Shown here piece after piece: positions 1 through 7,014 of a stretch of 19,148 nucleotides of DNA. A program made the translations under genes and the position numbers. The notes beneath the pieces are model-generated. The model ran no database searches and was not told where the DNA came from. It saw only the letters and a list, made by a program, of their open reading frames with translations. Source of the stretch: DASXBJ01 sp036491755 (GTDB lineage Bacteria > Chloroflexota > Dormibacteria > Dormibacterales > Dormibacteraceae). The stretch spans positions 1 through 19,148 of the forward strand of contig DASXBJ010000040.1 of the NCBI GenBank assembly GCA_036491755.1. The letters are read 5' to 3'. Within the stretch, counting starts at the first letter, position 1; every line of letters starts with the position of its first letter.

Positions 1-1336
1 GCAGCCACGCCGCCGTGAGTGGGAACTTCCCGCCCGAATAGTCGAGGATCACCGTCGACGGCGACGGCCGGTGCTGGACCGGGTCCAACAGCTGCAGCCC
101 CGTCGGGTCGAACATCGAGGTCACACGGTTTTCCAGGCCGGGAAAGTTGGTGGCGCCGTTCACGAACTGCACCGGCGCCTTCTCATTGAGCGTCTTCGGG
201 TCGATGAAGAGCGAGCTGATGTAGCGGTGAATCATCGTGTAGGACTGATCGTCCGCGCACAGCTGCGACGTATATGGGCCGAGTCCGCAGTCGAAGGCAT
301 CCAGCAGGTTGCCGTCCGAGGTGCCGGACGGCGCGGTCAGGGCGGTGCGAATGATAGAAGTGTCCGGCAGGTTGCGACCCCAGTCGAAGATCGCGTTCAT
401 GTCCGACAGGGACATGTCGGTGTGGATGTTCTTCTGCAGAGCGTCGAGCAGCTGCGGCGCCTTGGCGAAACCGTTGACGGTGGTCGCCTTTTTCTTGATC
501 GCCTGCATGATGTCCTGCTGCCGGCGCGCCCGGCCGAAGTCAGACGACTGCTGCGGCTGAATCGCGTGCCGCGAGCGCGCGATCTGCAGCGCCTGCTCGC
601 CGGTCAGGTGCTGGCACCCCGCCTTGTAGTGGATGCCGCCGCGGATGTACCCGTTGTAGTAGTCGGGGTATTCGTTGTCGTCGAGGGCCGTGGAGAGGCA
701 GACGTCGACCCCACCCAGCGCGTTGACCATGTCGCGAAATGCGACAAAGTCGACCGCGATGAACTTGTCGAAGGTGAGCCCTGTCACCTTGCCGACCTCG
801 TGCTCGGCTGCGAGGCCTCCGCCGTTGACTCCCGTGTACTGAGACGCGACGCAGCAGATGATGTTCACGCCAGGCTGCGGAACCTCGTAAGCCGCGTTGA
901 TCTTCTGCGTCCACGTCCGAGTCGACGGATTCTGCAGGTTCATCTTCACCACGAGGTCGCGAGGAACCGACACCATGCTCACCCGGTTGCTCGACGGATC
1001 GATCGTCACGGCCATGATCGAGTCGGTGAGGTAAGGCGCGTCGTTCTGCTCGCCGCCCATGCCCAGCAGCAGGATGTTGACCTGCTGGCCGTGCTTCAGC
1101 TTGTAAGCGATGGTGCCCTGCTGCGGCTCGACCGCCTGCACCACCTCTCCGATCGGGTTGATGTGACGCCCGGTGGTCGCGTTGATGAAATCGTCGAACC
1201 GCTTGTACGTCAAAGTGGCGCCAACGAGCACCGCGACCAGCAGGACGGCAACGATCGCCGCAGGAACCGACCTGGTCAGGCGGTAGGAGACGTTGTAGCG
1301 GGATCGCCTGGCCTTACGAGGCCTGGCCCTAACCAT
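1..1336 (-). CDS. LytR-CpsA-Psr (LCP) family cell-wall glycopolymer ligase, 3' end outside window
   Basis: LCP proteins are membrane-anchored phosphotransferases that attach lipid-linked glycopolymers to the cell wall on the outer face of the membrane. About 445 residues are visible. A basic N-terminus (residues 1-22) is followed by one membrane segment (about 25-43) and then the LCP domain. That domain shows NILLLGMGG (87-95), Asp105 in LTDSIMAVTID, and Arg126 in SVPRDL. Further on come FIAVDFVAFRDMVNALGGVDV and the family-typical ALQIARSRHA...DFGRARRQQ stretch with its phosphate-binding arginines. The frame is open to position 1, so the C-terminus is missing. The ATG start fits the membrane segment. 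No Shine-Dalgarno is visible, but TAGAAT lies exactly 10 nt upstream, suggesting a very short leader. It lies 60 bp downstream of the proline-rich DUF4190 gene on the same strand. Confidence 0.93.
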   Translation of the reverse strand, partial: MVRARPRKARRSRYNVSYRLTRSVPAAIVAVLLVAVLVGATLTYKRFDDFINATTGRHINPIGEVVQAVEPQQGTIAYKLKHGQQVNILLLGMGGEQNDAPYLTDSIMAVTIDPSSNRVSMVSVPRDLVVKMNLQNPSTRTWTQKINAAYEVPQPGVNIICCVASQYTGVNGGGLAAEHEVGKVTGLTFDKFIAVDFVAFRDMVNALGGVDVCLSTALDDNEYPDYYNGYIRGGIHYKAGCQHLTGEQALQIARSRHAIQPQQSSDFGRARRQQDIMQAIKKKATTVNGFAKAPQLLDALQKNIHTDMSLSDMNAIFDWGRNLPDTSIIRTALTAPSGTSDGNLLDAFDCGLGPYTSQLCADDQSYTMIHRYISSLFIDPKTLNEKAPVQFVNGATNFPGLENRVTSMFDPTGLQLLDPVQHRPSPSTVILDYSGGKFPLTAAWL

Positions 1337-1346
1337 GCGAACCGGA

Positions 1347-1352
1347 ATTCTA
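1347..1352 (-). promoter_or_regulatory. Putative -10 element (TAGAAT) of the LCP gene
   Basis: The minus strand reads TAGAAT, then 10 nt, then the LCP start ATG. A start point about 7 nt past the hexamer would give a leader of only about 4 nt, which fits the absence of a Shine-Dalgarno. No convincing -35 hexamer is seen at 16-19 nt spacing. The same TAGAAT-10 nt-ATG arrangement occurs before the plus-strand gene at 5226. Confidence 0.45.
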
Positions 1353-1396
1353 CTGTCCAGGCCCCGTAAAACGGTGCTGGTTGCGAAGTGGTTACG

Positions 1397-1852
1397 TCAG
1401 GGGCTCGGCGAGCTGGAGGTTATGCCGTGGACCGCGCCGCCGATGTAAAGGAGGAAAAAGCCCACGCTGGCGAGAAACCCGATGATGCCCAGAATCAACC
1501 CGATGATCGCGAGCGTGCCGCCGCCCAGCGTCCCGCCGCTGGTCGCGATTCGCTGGCGCGCGATGAAGCCCATGATCGCCGCGGCCGGTCCGGCGATCAC
1601 CCCCAGGCACGCGAACGAGCAGACCAGGCTGACGATACCGACCACCAGCGAAGCGATCGCCAGGCCGTCGGTTCGCGGCGCCGCGTACCCTGCCGCCGGC
1701 GCGTAGCCGCTCGGCGGTGGCGGCACGAACGCCCCGCCAGGTGGTGGCGGGGGTGGCGGGGGCGGGACACCCCCACCTGAGGGCGGGGGCGGCGGCGGAG
1801 GAGGAAAATTGCCACCCTGCGATGGCGGCGGCGGGGGCGGCACGTCCGACAT
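1397..1852 (-). CDS. Proline-rich DUF4190-type membrane protein
   Basis: A 151-residue protein of unknown function. Residues 5-48 are almost only proline and glycine, with several runs of 6-9 prolines, and are probably an extended cytoplasmic tail. Two hydrophobic glycine-rich helices follow, about 63-98 and 112-138, separated by a short loop with RQR (99-101). This is the DUF4190 pattern: a proline-rich N-terminus and two membrane segments. The start is well defined, because AAGGAGG lies 6 nt upstream of the ATG at 1852. An ATG 4 nt further upstream is in another frame and would not give the proline tail. It lies 41 bp downstream of the DUF4013-like gene, so it belongs to a small membrane-protein group. 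Confidence 0.85.
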   Translation of the reverse strand: MSDVPPPPPPSQGGNFPPPPPPPPSGGGVPPPPPPPPPGGAFVPPPPSGYAPAAGYAAPRTDGLAIASLVVGIVSLVCSFACLGVIAGPAAAIMGFIARQRIATSGGTLGGGTLAIIGLILGIIGFLASVGFFLLYIGGAVHGITSSSPSP

Positions 1853-1893
1853 TCATTTCCTCCTTACGCTGTCGCGGGGCCTCGAGCCCTGCC

Positions 1894-2553
1894 TTAGACG
1901 GCCTGCGCCGGGTTCGGGCCCAACTCGAAACAATGCACGATCCAGGCCTGCATGGCCAGCGAATACGCCGAGGTGAAAAGCACTCCGACGCCGCACGCGA
2001 CGACGCCCACCGATCCGATGAACCCGGCGGCGATCAGCATAAGGCCGGCGATCAGGCTTGCCGACAACGAAAACCGCGCGCTCCGCACCACCTTCGCAAA
2101 CCGCAATCCACCGGCGATGCCGCCGCGATCGGTCGCGAGGACGATTGAGGGCATCACGAAGTTCAGAGCCAGCGTCCCCAGCGTCGCGATGCTGAAGCTC
2201 AGCAGGCTCAGCAAGACCCCACCCGAAACCACGGCCGCGTTCGCGTTGCCCTGTCCCTGGTGGACGAAGATCAGCACCGCCGGCAGGTAGACCAGCCCAG
2301 CCAGCAGGGCGATCGCCAACCCGTAGACCAGGATGACTGTGAACAGTCGAAATCCACGCCCCAGGTAGCCGAGGTTGGCCGGGGGCAGCGTCTGGTCACC
2401 GGCGCGGAGCCGATCCAGCGCGGTGAGCATCCAGCCGATCCCGTTGATGGTCCCGACGATCGGGATTAACAGGATCAGGGCGATCACAAGCAGCTTGCTG
2501 GGCCACCCCGGGTCGCGCACCGGCCAGGTGAACGCGTCCGCGATGCGGTCCAA
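1894..2553 (-). CDS. DUF4013-like multi-pass membrane protein
   Basis: A 219-residue, very hydrophobic protein with about five membrane segments. The amphipathic start MDRIADAFTWPVRDPGWPSKLL leads into the first helix (about 20-44). The loop LRAGDQTLPPANLGYLGRGFRLF precedes the second helix, and further helices lie near 104-137 and 160-200. A start of the form 'F..pf.dp.W..K...g' and the loop before helix 2 are typical of DUF4013, whose function is unknown. The start is TTG, 3 nt after the stop of the upstream DUF4190-like gene, so translation is probably coupled; no earlier in-frame start exists after that stop. Family assignment is from pattern recognition only. Confidence 0.8.
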   Translation of the reverse strand: MDRIADAFTWPVRDPGWPSKLLVIALILLIPIVGTINGIGWMLTALDRLRAGDQTLPPANLGYLGRGFRLFTVILVYGLAIALLAGLVYLPAVLIFVHQGQGNANAAVVSGGVLLSLLSFSIATLGTLALNFVMPSIVLATDRGGIAGGLRFAKVVRSARFSLSASLIAGLMLIAAGFIGSVGVVACGVGVLFTSAYSLAMQAWIVHCFELGPNPAQAV

Positions 2554-2556
2554 GGC

Positions 2557-2931
2557 TCAGCCTGAGCTCGGAGCCGAGATCGCCACCAGGAGGACGACCA
2601 GCCATACCAGCGTGACCGCAGCGCCGATCGCGGTGGCGACGATCCCCATCACCCAGCCCGAGACGGCAGCGCCGCGGCCGCCCAGCGCGCCTGCGGATTC
2701 GTCGATCCGGCGGACCGCCGATTTGCCGACGAAGTAGGCGATCGGCCCCAGGATCAGTCCGGGCAACCCGAGCGGCAGGCCCAGCAACAGACCCATGACC
2801 CCGGATATCACCGCCACGACGGCGCGGCTCTCGGTGCTGCCGCGAGACTGCCGCGGCGGCGGCGATGTCGGAGGCGGGTGGTACGGAGCGATCGCCGGAG
2901 CGGTCTGCGGCGGCGGTGCGCCCGCGCTCAA
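2557..2931 (-). CDS. Small proline-rich DUF4190-like membrane protein
   Basis: A 124-residue protein. The N-terminal 35 residues are rich in proline and alanine (APPPQTAPAIAPYHPPPTSP). Two hydrophobic stretches follow, about 42-65 (ending GLILGPIAYFVGKSAVRRI) and 84-120. It resembles the protein at 1397-1852 in layout and lies on the other side of the DUF4013 gene. The likely start is TTG at 2931, overlapping the TGA of the upstream acyl-CoA dehydrogenase as TTGA. The same frame stays open far upstream, but that stretch is the dehydrogenase gene read out of frame and does not look like protein. A GTG near residue 39-41 is possible but would remove the proline tail. Confidence 0.75.
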   Translation of the reverse strand: MSAGAPPPQTAPAIAPYHPPPTSPPPRQSRGSTESRAVVAVISGVMGLLLGLPLGLPGLILGPIAYFVGKSAVRRIDESAGALGGRGAAVSGWVMGIVATAIGAAVTLVWLVVLLVAISAPSSG

Positions 2932-4067
2932 CGCAAGAGGGCCCTTGCCACCACCACTCGCTGGATCTGGTTCGTGCCCTCGTAGATCTGCGTGATCTTG
3001 GCGTCTCGCATCATCCGCTCCACCGGGTAGTCGCTGATGTAGCCGTATCCACCGAGCAGCTGCACGCAGTCGGTGGTGACCTTCATCGCCATGTCGGACG
3101 CGAAGAGCTTGGCCATGGCCGCTATCTTCGTCAGATCCTCCGCTTTGGCATCGACCTTGGTCGCCGCGCGATACACGAGGTGGCGGGCCGCCTCGATCTG
3201 CGTTGCGATGTCGGCGAGCATGAACTGGATGCCCTGAAATGCCGCGATCGGCTGTCCGAACTGCTGCCTCTCCTTCACGTAGCCGAGCGCATAGTCGAAT
3301 GCCCCCTCCGCGATCCCCAGAGCCTGCGCCCCGATGCCGGGACGCGAACGGTCCAGCACCGCCAGCGCGATCTTGAAACCGGCGCCTTCTTCGCCGAGCC
3401 GGTTGGCGGCCGGCACCTTGACGTCGTTGAAGACGATCTCCGCCGTGGGCGAGCCGCGGATGCCCAGCTTGTGCTCCAGCTTGGGCGAGTCCCACGGGCT
3501 GGCCTCGCGCTCGAGAACGAACGCCGAGATGCCGCGATGGCCCGCCTCCGGATCGGTCTGGGCGAACACGACCATGGTCCCGGCGATACTGCCGTGCGTG
3601 ATGAACTGCTTGCTCCCGTTGAGCACGTATTCGCTGCCGTGACGCTTGGCGCTGGTCTTCATCGCAGCCGCGTCGGAGCCGCTGCCCGTCTCCGACAACG
3701 CATACGCCGCCACCTTCTCGCCGGTCGCCAGCGGCGGGCACAGCCTCTTCTTCTGCTCCTCAGACCCCGCGACCAGGATCGGGTAGGAGCCGAGCGCCTG
3801 CACCGCCAGGATCAGCGAGGAGGTCGCGCATGCCTTGGCGATCTCTTCGATGCCCATGCAGATGGTCACCGACGACCCAGAGATGCCGCCGTACTCCTCG
3901 GGGAACGGGATGCCGAGGAGGCCGTTGTCGGCGAAGAGCCTCTCGATGTCCTTGGGATACTCGGCCTTCTCGTCGATCTCCGCGGCGCGTGGAGCCACGC
4001 GGTCCTGGACCAGTTCTCGGATGGTCTCCCTGATCGCGAGCTGGTCGTCGGAGAACTCGAAGTCCAC
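2928..4067 (-). CDS. Acyl-CoA dehydrogenase (first of three)
   Basis: A FAD-dependent cytoplasmic enzyme of 379 residues, the usual family length, making the 2,3-double bond in acyl-CoA and passing electrons to ETF. The N-terminal helical domain starts DFEFSDDQLAIRETIRELV. The middle domain has the flavin/substrate motif YALSETGSGSDAAAM and ITHGS. The C-terminal domain ends with LLGGYGYISDYPVERMMRDAKITQIYEGTNQIQ, where Glu363 is the expected catalytic base. The start is GTG at 4067, 10 nt after the stop of the preceding dehydrogenase; it gives the canonical N-terminus, whereas upstream sequence is a shadow of the neighbour. Substrate chain length cannot be read from sequence; it looks like the short-chain/branched-chain group. 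Confidence 0.93.
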   Translation of the reverse strand: MDFEFSDDQLAIRETIRELVQDRVAPRAAEIDEKAEYPKDIERLFADNGLLGIPFPEEYGGISGSSVTICMGIEEIAKACATSSLILAVQALGSYPILVAGSEEQKKRLCPPLATGEKVAAYALSETGSGSDAAAMKTSAKRHGSEYVLNGSKQFITHGSIAGTMVVFAQTDPEAGHRGISAFVLEREASPWDSPKLEHKLGIRGSPTAEIVFNDVKVPAANRLGEEGAGFKIALAVLDRSRPGIGAQALGIAEGAFDYALGYVKERQQFGQPIAAFQGIQFMLADIATQIEAARHLVYRAATKVDAKAEDLTKIAAMAKLFASDMAMKVTTDCVQLLGGYGYISDYPVERMMRDAKITQIYEGTNQIQRVVVARALLR

Positions 4068-4077
4068 TGTGGTGAGC

Positions 4078-5196
4078 TTACTTGAGCAGGTCTCGGGCGA
4101 TGACGATGCGCTGAACCTGGTTTGAACCCTCATAGATTTGCAGCGCTTTCGCGTCGCGGACATGCCTCTCAAACGGGCTGCCGTCGACCGCGCCCTCCTC
4201 GCCGGCGATCTGCAGCGCGTCGATGGCGATCTGCATCGCGGTGTCGGTGCAGTGAAGCTTCGCCATGGAAGCCTGACGCGTGAAAGGCCGCCCCAGGCTG
4301 CACAGCCATGCGGCGTGGTACGCGAGCAGCCTGGCCGACTCGAGCCGCGTCGCCATCTCGGCCAGCAGGAATTCATCGCCCTGCCCGTGCCCGCGCTCCT
4401 TCAGCAGCCGGCCGGCTTCCTCGACCGCGGCCTGCGCGATGCCCAGCGCCTGGCCGGAGATGCCAATCCGCCCCGAGTCCAGCGCCCGCATGGCCACGGT
4501 GAAACCCTGGCCCTCGGCACCGAGCCGGTTGGCCTCGTGAACCTCCACGTCTTCGAGCACCAGCTCGCCCGTCGGCGAGCCGTGTAAGCCCATCTTCTGG
4601 AACAGCTGTCCGACGCGAACCCCGGGCGCGTCACCAGGGACAAGGAACGCGCTCACCCCCGCCGCCCGCGGCTCGCTGCCGGTGCGCGCAAAGACGACGT
4701 ACACGCCCGCCCGCCCGATGTTCGTGATGAAGACCTTGGTCCCGTTCAGGACGTATGCGTGGCCGCTGCGCCTGGCGGTCGCCTGCAGCGAGGCCGCATC
4801 CGATCCCGACGCGGGCTCGGTCAGCGCGAACGCGCCCAGCAGCTCGCCGGACGCGAGGCGCGGCAGCCAGGTCCGCTTCTGCTCCTCGTCGCCGAACAGC
4901 AGGATGGGCTCGCTGCCGACGCTGGTGTGGACGTCAACGATCACCGATGTCGATGCGCACGCCTGGCCGAGCTCCTCGATGCAGATCGCGAAGGCGAGGG
5001 CGTCCAACCCGGCGCCGCCAAGCTCCCGGGGGATGAGCACGCCCATCAGGCCTGCCTCGGCAGCGGCCTTGACCGCCTCGTCGGGGAAGCGGTGGTCTCG
5101 ATCCACCTCCGCCGCCAGCGGCTTGACGACGCCCTGCGCCAGCTCGCGGACGGCCGACCGAAAGGTGGCGTGCTCGGGCGCGAGTTCAAGGTCCAA
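4078..5196 (-). CDS. Acyl-CoA dehydrogenase (second of three)
   Basis: A 372-residue paralogue of the next gene downstream. It starts MDLELAPEHATFRSAVRELAQ and carries FALTEPASGSDAASL and FITNIGRAGVYVVFA in the flavin-binding middle domain. It ends RDAKALQIYEGSNQVQ, with Glu356 as the expected catalytic base. In place of the common 'GGYGY' segment before that motif it has AGEEGAVDGSPFERHVRD, which is unusual for the family and may affect subunit contacts or substrate fit. The start is TTG at 5196 with AAGG about 6 nt upstream. It is the first gene of the minus-strand run ending with LCP, and faces a plus-strand gene only 29 bp away. Confidence 0.92.
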   Translation of the reverse strand: MDLELAPEHATFRSAVRELAQGVVKPLAAEVDRDHRFPDEAVKAAAEAGLMGVLIPRELGGAGLDALAFAICIEELGQACASTSVIVDVHTSVGSEPILLFGDEEQKRTWLPRLASGELLGAFALTEPASGSDAASLQATARRSGHAYVLNGTKVFITNIGRAGVYVVFARTGSEPRAAGVSAFLVPGDAPGVRVGQLFQKMGLHGSPTGELVLEDVEVHEANRLGAEGQGFTVAMRALDSGRIGISGQALGIAQAAVEEAGRLLKERGHGQGDEFLLAEMATRLESARLLAYHAAWLCSLGRPFTRQASMAKLHCTDTAMQIAIDALQIAGEEGAVDGSPFERHVRDAKALQIYEGSNQVQRIVIARDLLK

Positions 5197-5209
5197 GTGA
5201 GGCCTTAAC

Positions 5210-5216
5210 TAGAATA
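5210..5216. promoter_or_regulatory. Putative bidirectional -10 element between divergent genes
   Basis: The 29 bp between divergent starts at 5196 (minus, TTG) and 5226 (plus, ATG) contain TAGAATA. On plus this gives TAGAAT (5210-5215), 10 nt before the ATG. On minus it gives TATTCT (5216-5211), 14 nt before the TTG. Both match the TANNNT pattern. Predicted leaders are about 4 and 7-8 nt. -35 boxes are weak on both sides and would lie inside the opposite genes. This is inference from sequence only. Confidence 0.45.
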
Positions 5217-5225
5217 GGGGTCCGA

Positions 5226-5648
5226 ATGGAAGCAGGACCCAGGTACCTCGAGGGCACCACTGTCGGCAGTGGGCGCGACATCATCGGCGTCCGTCGTGAC
5301 CGGATTGCCGACATCATCAGCACGGGCCGCGAGATCATCGCCCGGGCCAAGTCCGAGAAGATCCTGCCGGACACCATCACCGGGGCCACCGCCGCCCTCC
5401 TGGTCACGATCGCCGGGTACGGCGAGCCGCTGTCCGAGGGCCAGTGGCGCGAGCTGGCGGGGGTCGTGGGGGGCATCATGCGGGACAACACCTACGCCGA
5501 CCTGGCGAGGCTTCGCACCCTGATCACCCAGGAACAATTCCTCAACGTGGCGCGCAACCAAGGTTATGCTCGCTTCATCCGGCGGCTGGACGACGGCCGC
5601 TGGGTATGTGAGCTAGCCCCAAAACTTGAAGACCTTCCAGACGAGTAG
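5226..5648 (+). CDS. Unrecognised 140-residue soluble protein
   Basis: I do not recognise a family. It has no membrane segment or signal peptide. Residues 1-20 are a short hydrophilic start, and about 24-47 look like an amphipathic, charged helix (RIADIISTGREIIARAKSEK). Residues 49-66 are a more hydrophobic small-residue stretch (TITGATAALLVTIAGYGE), followed by charged alpha-helical sequence and an acidic end (LEDLPDE). The single Cys is near position 129. Codon use resembles the neighbours and the frame is clean, so it is probably a real gene. The ATG at 5226 has no Shine-Dalgarno but lies 10 nt from TAGAAT. Its last 23 bp overlap the start of the beta-propeller gene, suggesting co-expression. 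Confidence 0.7.
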   Translation: MEAGPRYLEGTTVGSGRDIIGVRRDRIADIISTGREIIARAKSEKILPDTITGATAALLVTIAGYGEPLSEGQWRELAGVVGGIMRDNTYADLARLRTLITQEQFLNVARNQGYARFIRRLDDGRWVCELAPKLEDLPDE

Positions 5649-6864
5649 ACCGCCGCTGACGGGCTTCGGCCATATCTTCCGTTCGTCCCTGCTGCGCGTT
5701 TTCTTCGCGGCGATTTTCGCCTTCGCGATTCTCAGCCCGGCCGCGGTCGTTTTCGCCGTCGTCTGGACGGCGCCCCCCGCGGTGCCTGCCGCCGCGCCGG
5801 TAGCGGACGCCGGGCCAGGGCGCATGCTCCCGGCGCCCGACGTCCTGCAGACAAGCCTCCCGGTCCAGGCTCCGAACGTCTACGCGAACACCATATCCGG
5901 CACCGTGCCCTGTCCTCTGTGCGACCTGCCGCCCCGCGTCTACGTGCCGAACAGCAAGTCCAACACCGTCGACGTCATCGATCCGCTCACCTACAAGGTG
6001 GTGGACAGCTTCGGGGTCGGCTCGATCCCCCACCACATCGCCCCGGCGTGGGACATGAGCGCCCTCTACGTCGACAACGAGGGTTCGAGCAGCCTCACCG
6101 TGATCGACATCAAGACGGGCAGGCCGTCGGGCCAGACAATTTCGATCCCGTTTCCGTACAACCTCTACTTCACGCCTGATGGAACCAAGGCGATTGACGT
6201 CGTCGAGAGGCAGCAGCGAATCGAGTTTCGCGACCCTCACGACGGATGGAAGCTTCTGAAGTCGGTTGCGATCCCCTGGCCCGGCGCGGACCATATGGAC
6301 TTCAGCGCCGACGGCAGCTACCTCATGATCTCGACCGAGTACAGCGGCGTCGTGGCCAGAGTCGACGTCAACACGATGGCGCTCACCGGCTACGTGAGGG
6401 TGGGAGGACTTCCCATCGACGTCAGGCTGTCTCCGGATGGCTCGGTCTTCTACGTCACCAACCAGGGACGGATGGGAGTCTCTGTCATCGACCCCGTCGC
6501 CATGAAGGAGGTCGCGTTCATACCGACAGGGCGCGGCGCGCATGGACTGCAGGTTTCGCGCGACACCAGGTCGCTCTACGTTTCAAACCGGCTCGAGGGG
6601 TCGTTCTCGGTGATCGACTTCGCGACCCGTCGCGTGGTCGCGAAGTGGTACATCCCAGGCGGCGGCAGCCCTGACATGCTGCAGCTCAACCCGGCCGGCA
6701 CGGAGCTCTGGGCCTCGGGCCGCTACAACGCGACGGTGTATGTGATGAACACGACCACCGGCACGCTGATCGCGAAGATCCGCGTCGGGTCCGAAGACCA
6801 CGGCCTCACCTATTTCCCCAACGTCGGCCTGCACAGCCTGGGCCACAACGGCGTATATCGCTAG
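5626..6864 (+). CDS. Membrane-anchored or secreted YVTN-type beta-propeller protein
   Basis: A 412-residue protein with a basic start and one hydrophobic segment (about 22-48), acting as a signal anchor or uncleaved signal. A Pro/Ala-rich linker (49-70) is followed by about seven propeller repeats from residue 104 to the end. Typical blade sequence is RVYVPNSKSNTVDVIDPLTYKVV, ALYVDNEGSSSLTVIDIKTG, VFYVTNQGRMGVSVIDPVAM and SLYVSNRLEGSFSVIDFATRRVV, the 'YVTN' repeat family seen in extracytoplasmic proteins. CPLC (96-99) just before the first blade is an unusual CxxC pair. The start is TTG at 5626, 23 bp inside the upstream gene; no ATG or GTG lies between it and the membrane segment. The function is unknown: such proteins bind partners, cofactors or surfaces. 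Confidence 0.85.
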   Translation: MKTFQTSRPPLTGFGHIFRSSLLRVFFAAIFAFAILSPAAVVFAVVWTAPPAVPAAAPVADAGPGRMLPAPDVLQTSLPVQAPNVYANTISGTVPCPLCDLPPRVYVPNSKSNTVDVIDPLTYKVVDSFGVGSIPHHIAPAWDMSALYVDNEGSSSLTVIDIKTGRPSGQTISIPFPYNLYFTPDGTKAIDVVERQQRIEFRDPHDGWKLLKSVAIPWPGADHMDFSADGSYLMISTEYSGVVARVDVNTMALTGYVRVGGLPIDVRLSPDGSVFYVTNQGRMGVSVIDPVAMKEVAFIPTGRGAHGLQVSRDTRSLYVSNRLEGSFSVIDFATRRVVAKWYIPGGGSPDMLQLNPAGTELWASGRYNATVYVMNTTTGTLIAKIRVGSEDHGLTYFPNVGLHSLGHNGVYR

Positions 6865-6886
6865 GGGAGGACAGGTGTCCTCCCCT
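6863..6886 (+). terminator. Perfect 11-bp inverted repeat after the propeller gene
   Basis: AGGGGAGGACA (6863-6873) and TGTCCTCCCCT (6876-6886) are perfect reverse complements separated by GG, starting inside the stop codon of the propeller gene. As RNA this gives a 9-10 bp GC-rich stem. There is no T-run afterwards, so it would be a non-canonical terminator or RNA-stabilising hairpin. Because the DNA is so symmetrical, a protein-binding operator is an alternative. Confidence 0.5.
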
Positions 6887-6984
6887 GCGGAAACCCCTCC
6901 CTGCGCGCAAGCGCGACCAGGTTGGGACTTACTGATTGCCTCGGCCACGCACGGCGGCGCTTGGAAGTTGCAAGGCTTGGTGAC

Positions 6985-7003
6985 GGCCGGAATGAATCCG
7001 GCC
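6985..7003 (+). promoter_or_regulatory. Hairpin just upstream of the tandem hotdog gene
   Basis: GGCCGGA (6985-6991) and TCCGGCC (6997-7003) are perfect complements around the 5-nt loop ATGAA. The structure ends 11 nt before the ATG at 7015, close enough to affect ribosome access if transcribed. No strong Shine-Dalgarno is seen, only AGGG between the hairpin and the start. The rest of the 6887-7014 gap holds a small GCGCGCAAGCGCG hairpin and no convincing promoter. Confidence 0.35.
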
Positions 7004-7014
7004 TAGGGCTTCAC

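Noticed and set aside
71..1369. Long plus-strand open frame (432 codons) opposite the LCP gene
   Set aside because: It is antisense in codon register with a clear LCP protein; its translation is Arg/Val/Asp-rich low-information sequence, as expected in GC-rich DNA.
1735..1805. G-rich plus-strand tract as a possible G-quadruplex or DNA repeat
   Set aside because: The runs come from the polyproline codons of the DUF4190 gene; four closely spaced G-runs of three or more are not clearly met, so coding explains the pattern.
2932..3741. Upstream extension of the small DUF4190-like gene to 394 codons
   Set aside because: The extension lies within the first acyl-CoA dehydrogenase in another frame and has no protein-like pattern; the proline tail starts at the TTG at 2931.
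6922..7014. Upstream start for the tandem hotdog protein, and a 10-bp direct repeat ACTTACTGAT (6927-6936, 7020-7029)
   Set aside because: The extra 31 residues do not resemble the family and contain the hairpin region. The repeat is short and has no further copies that I could find.
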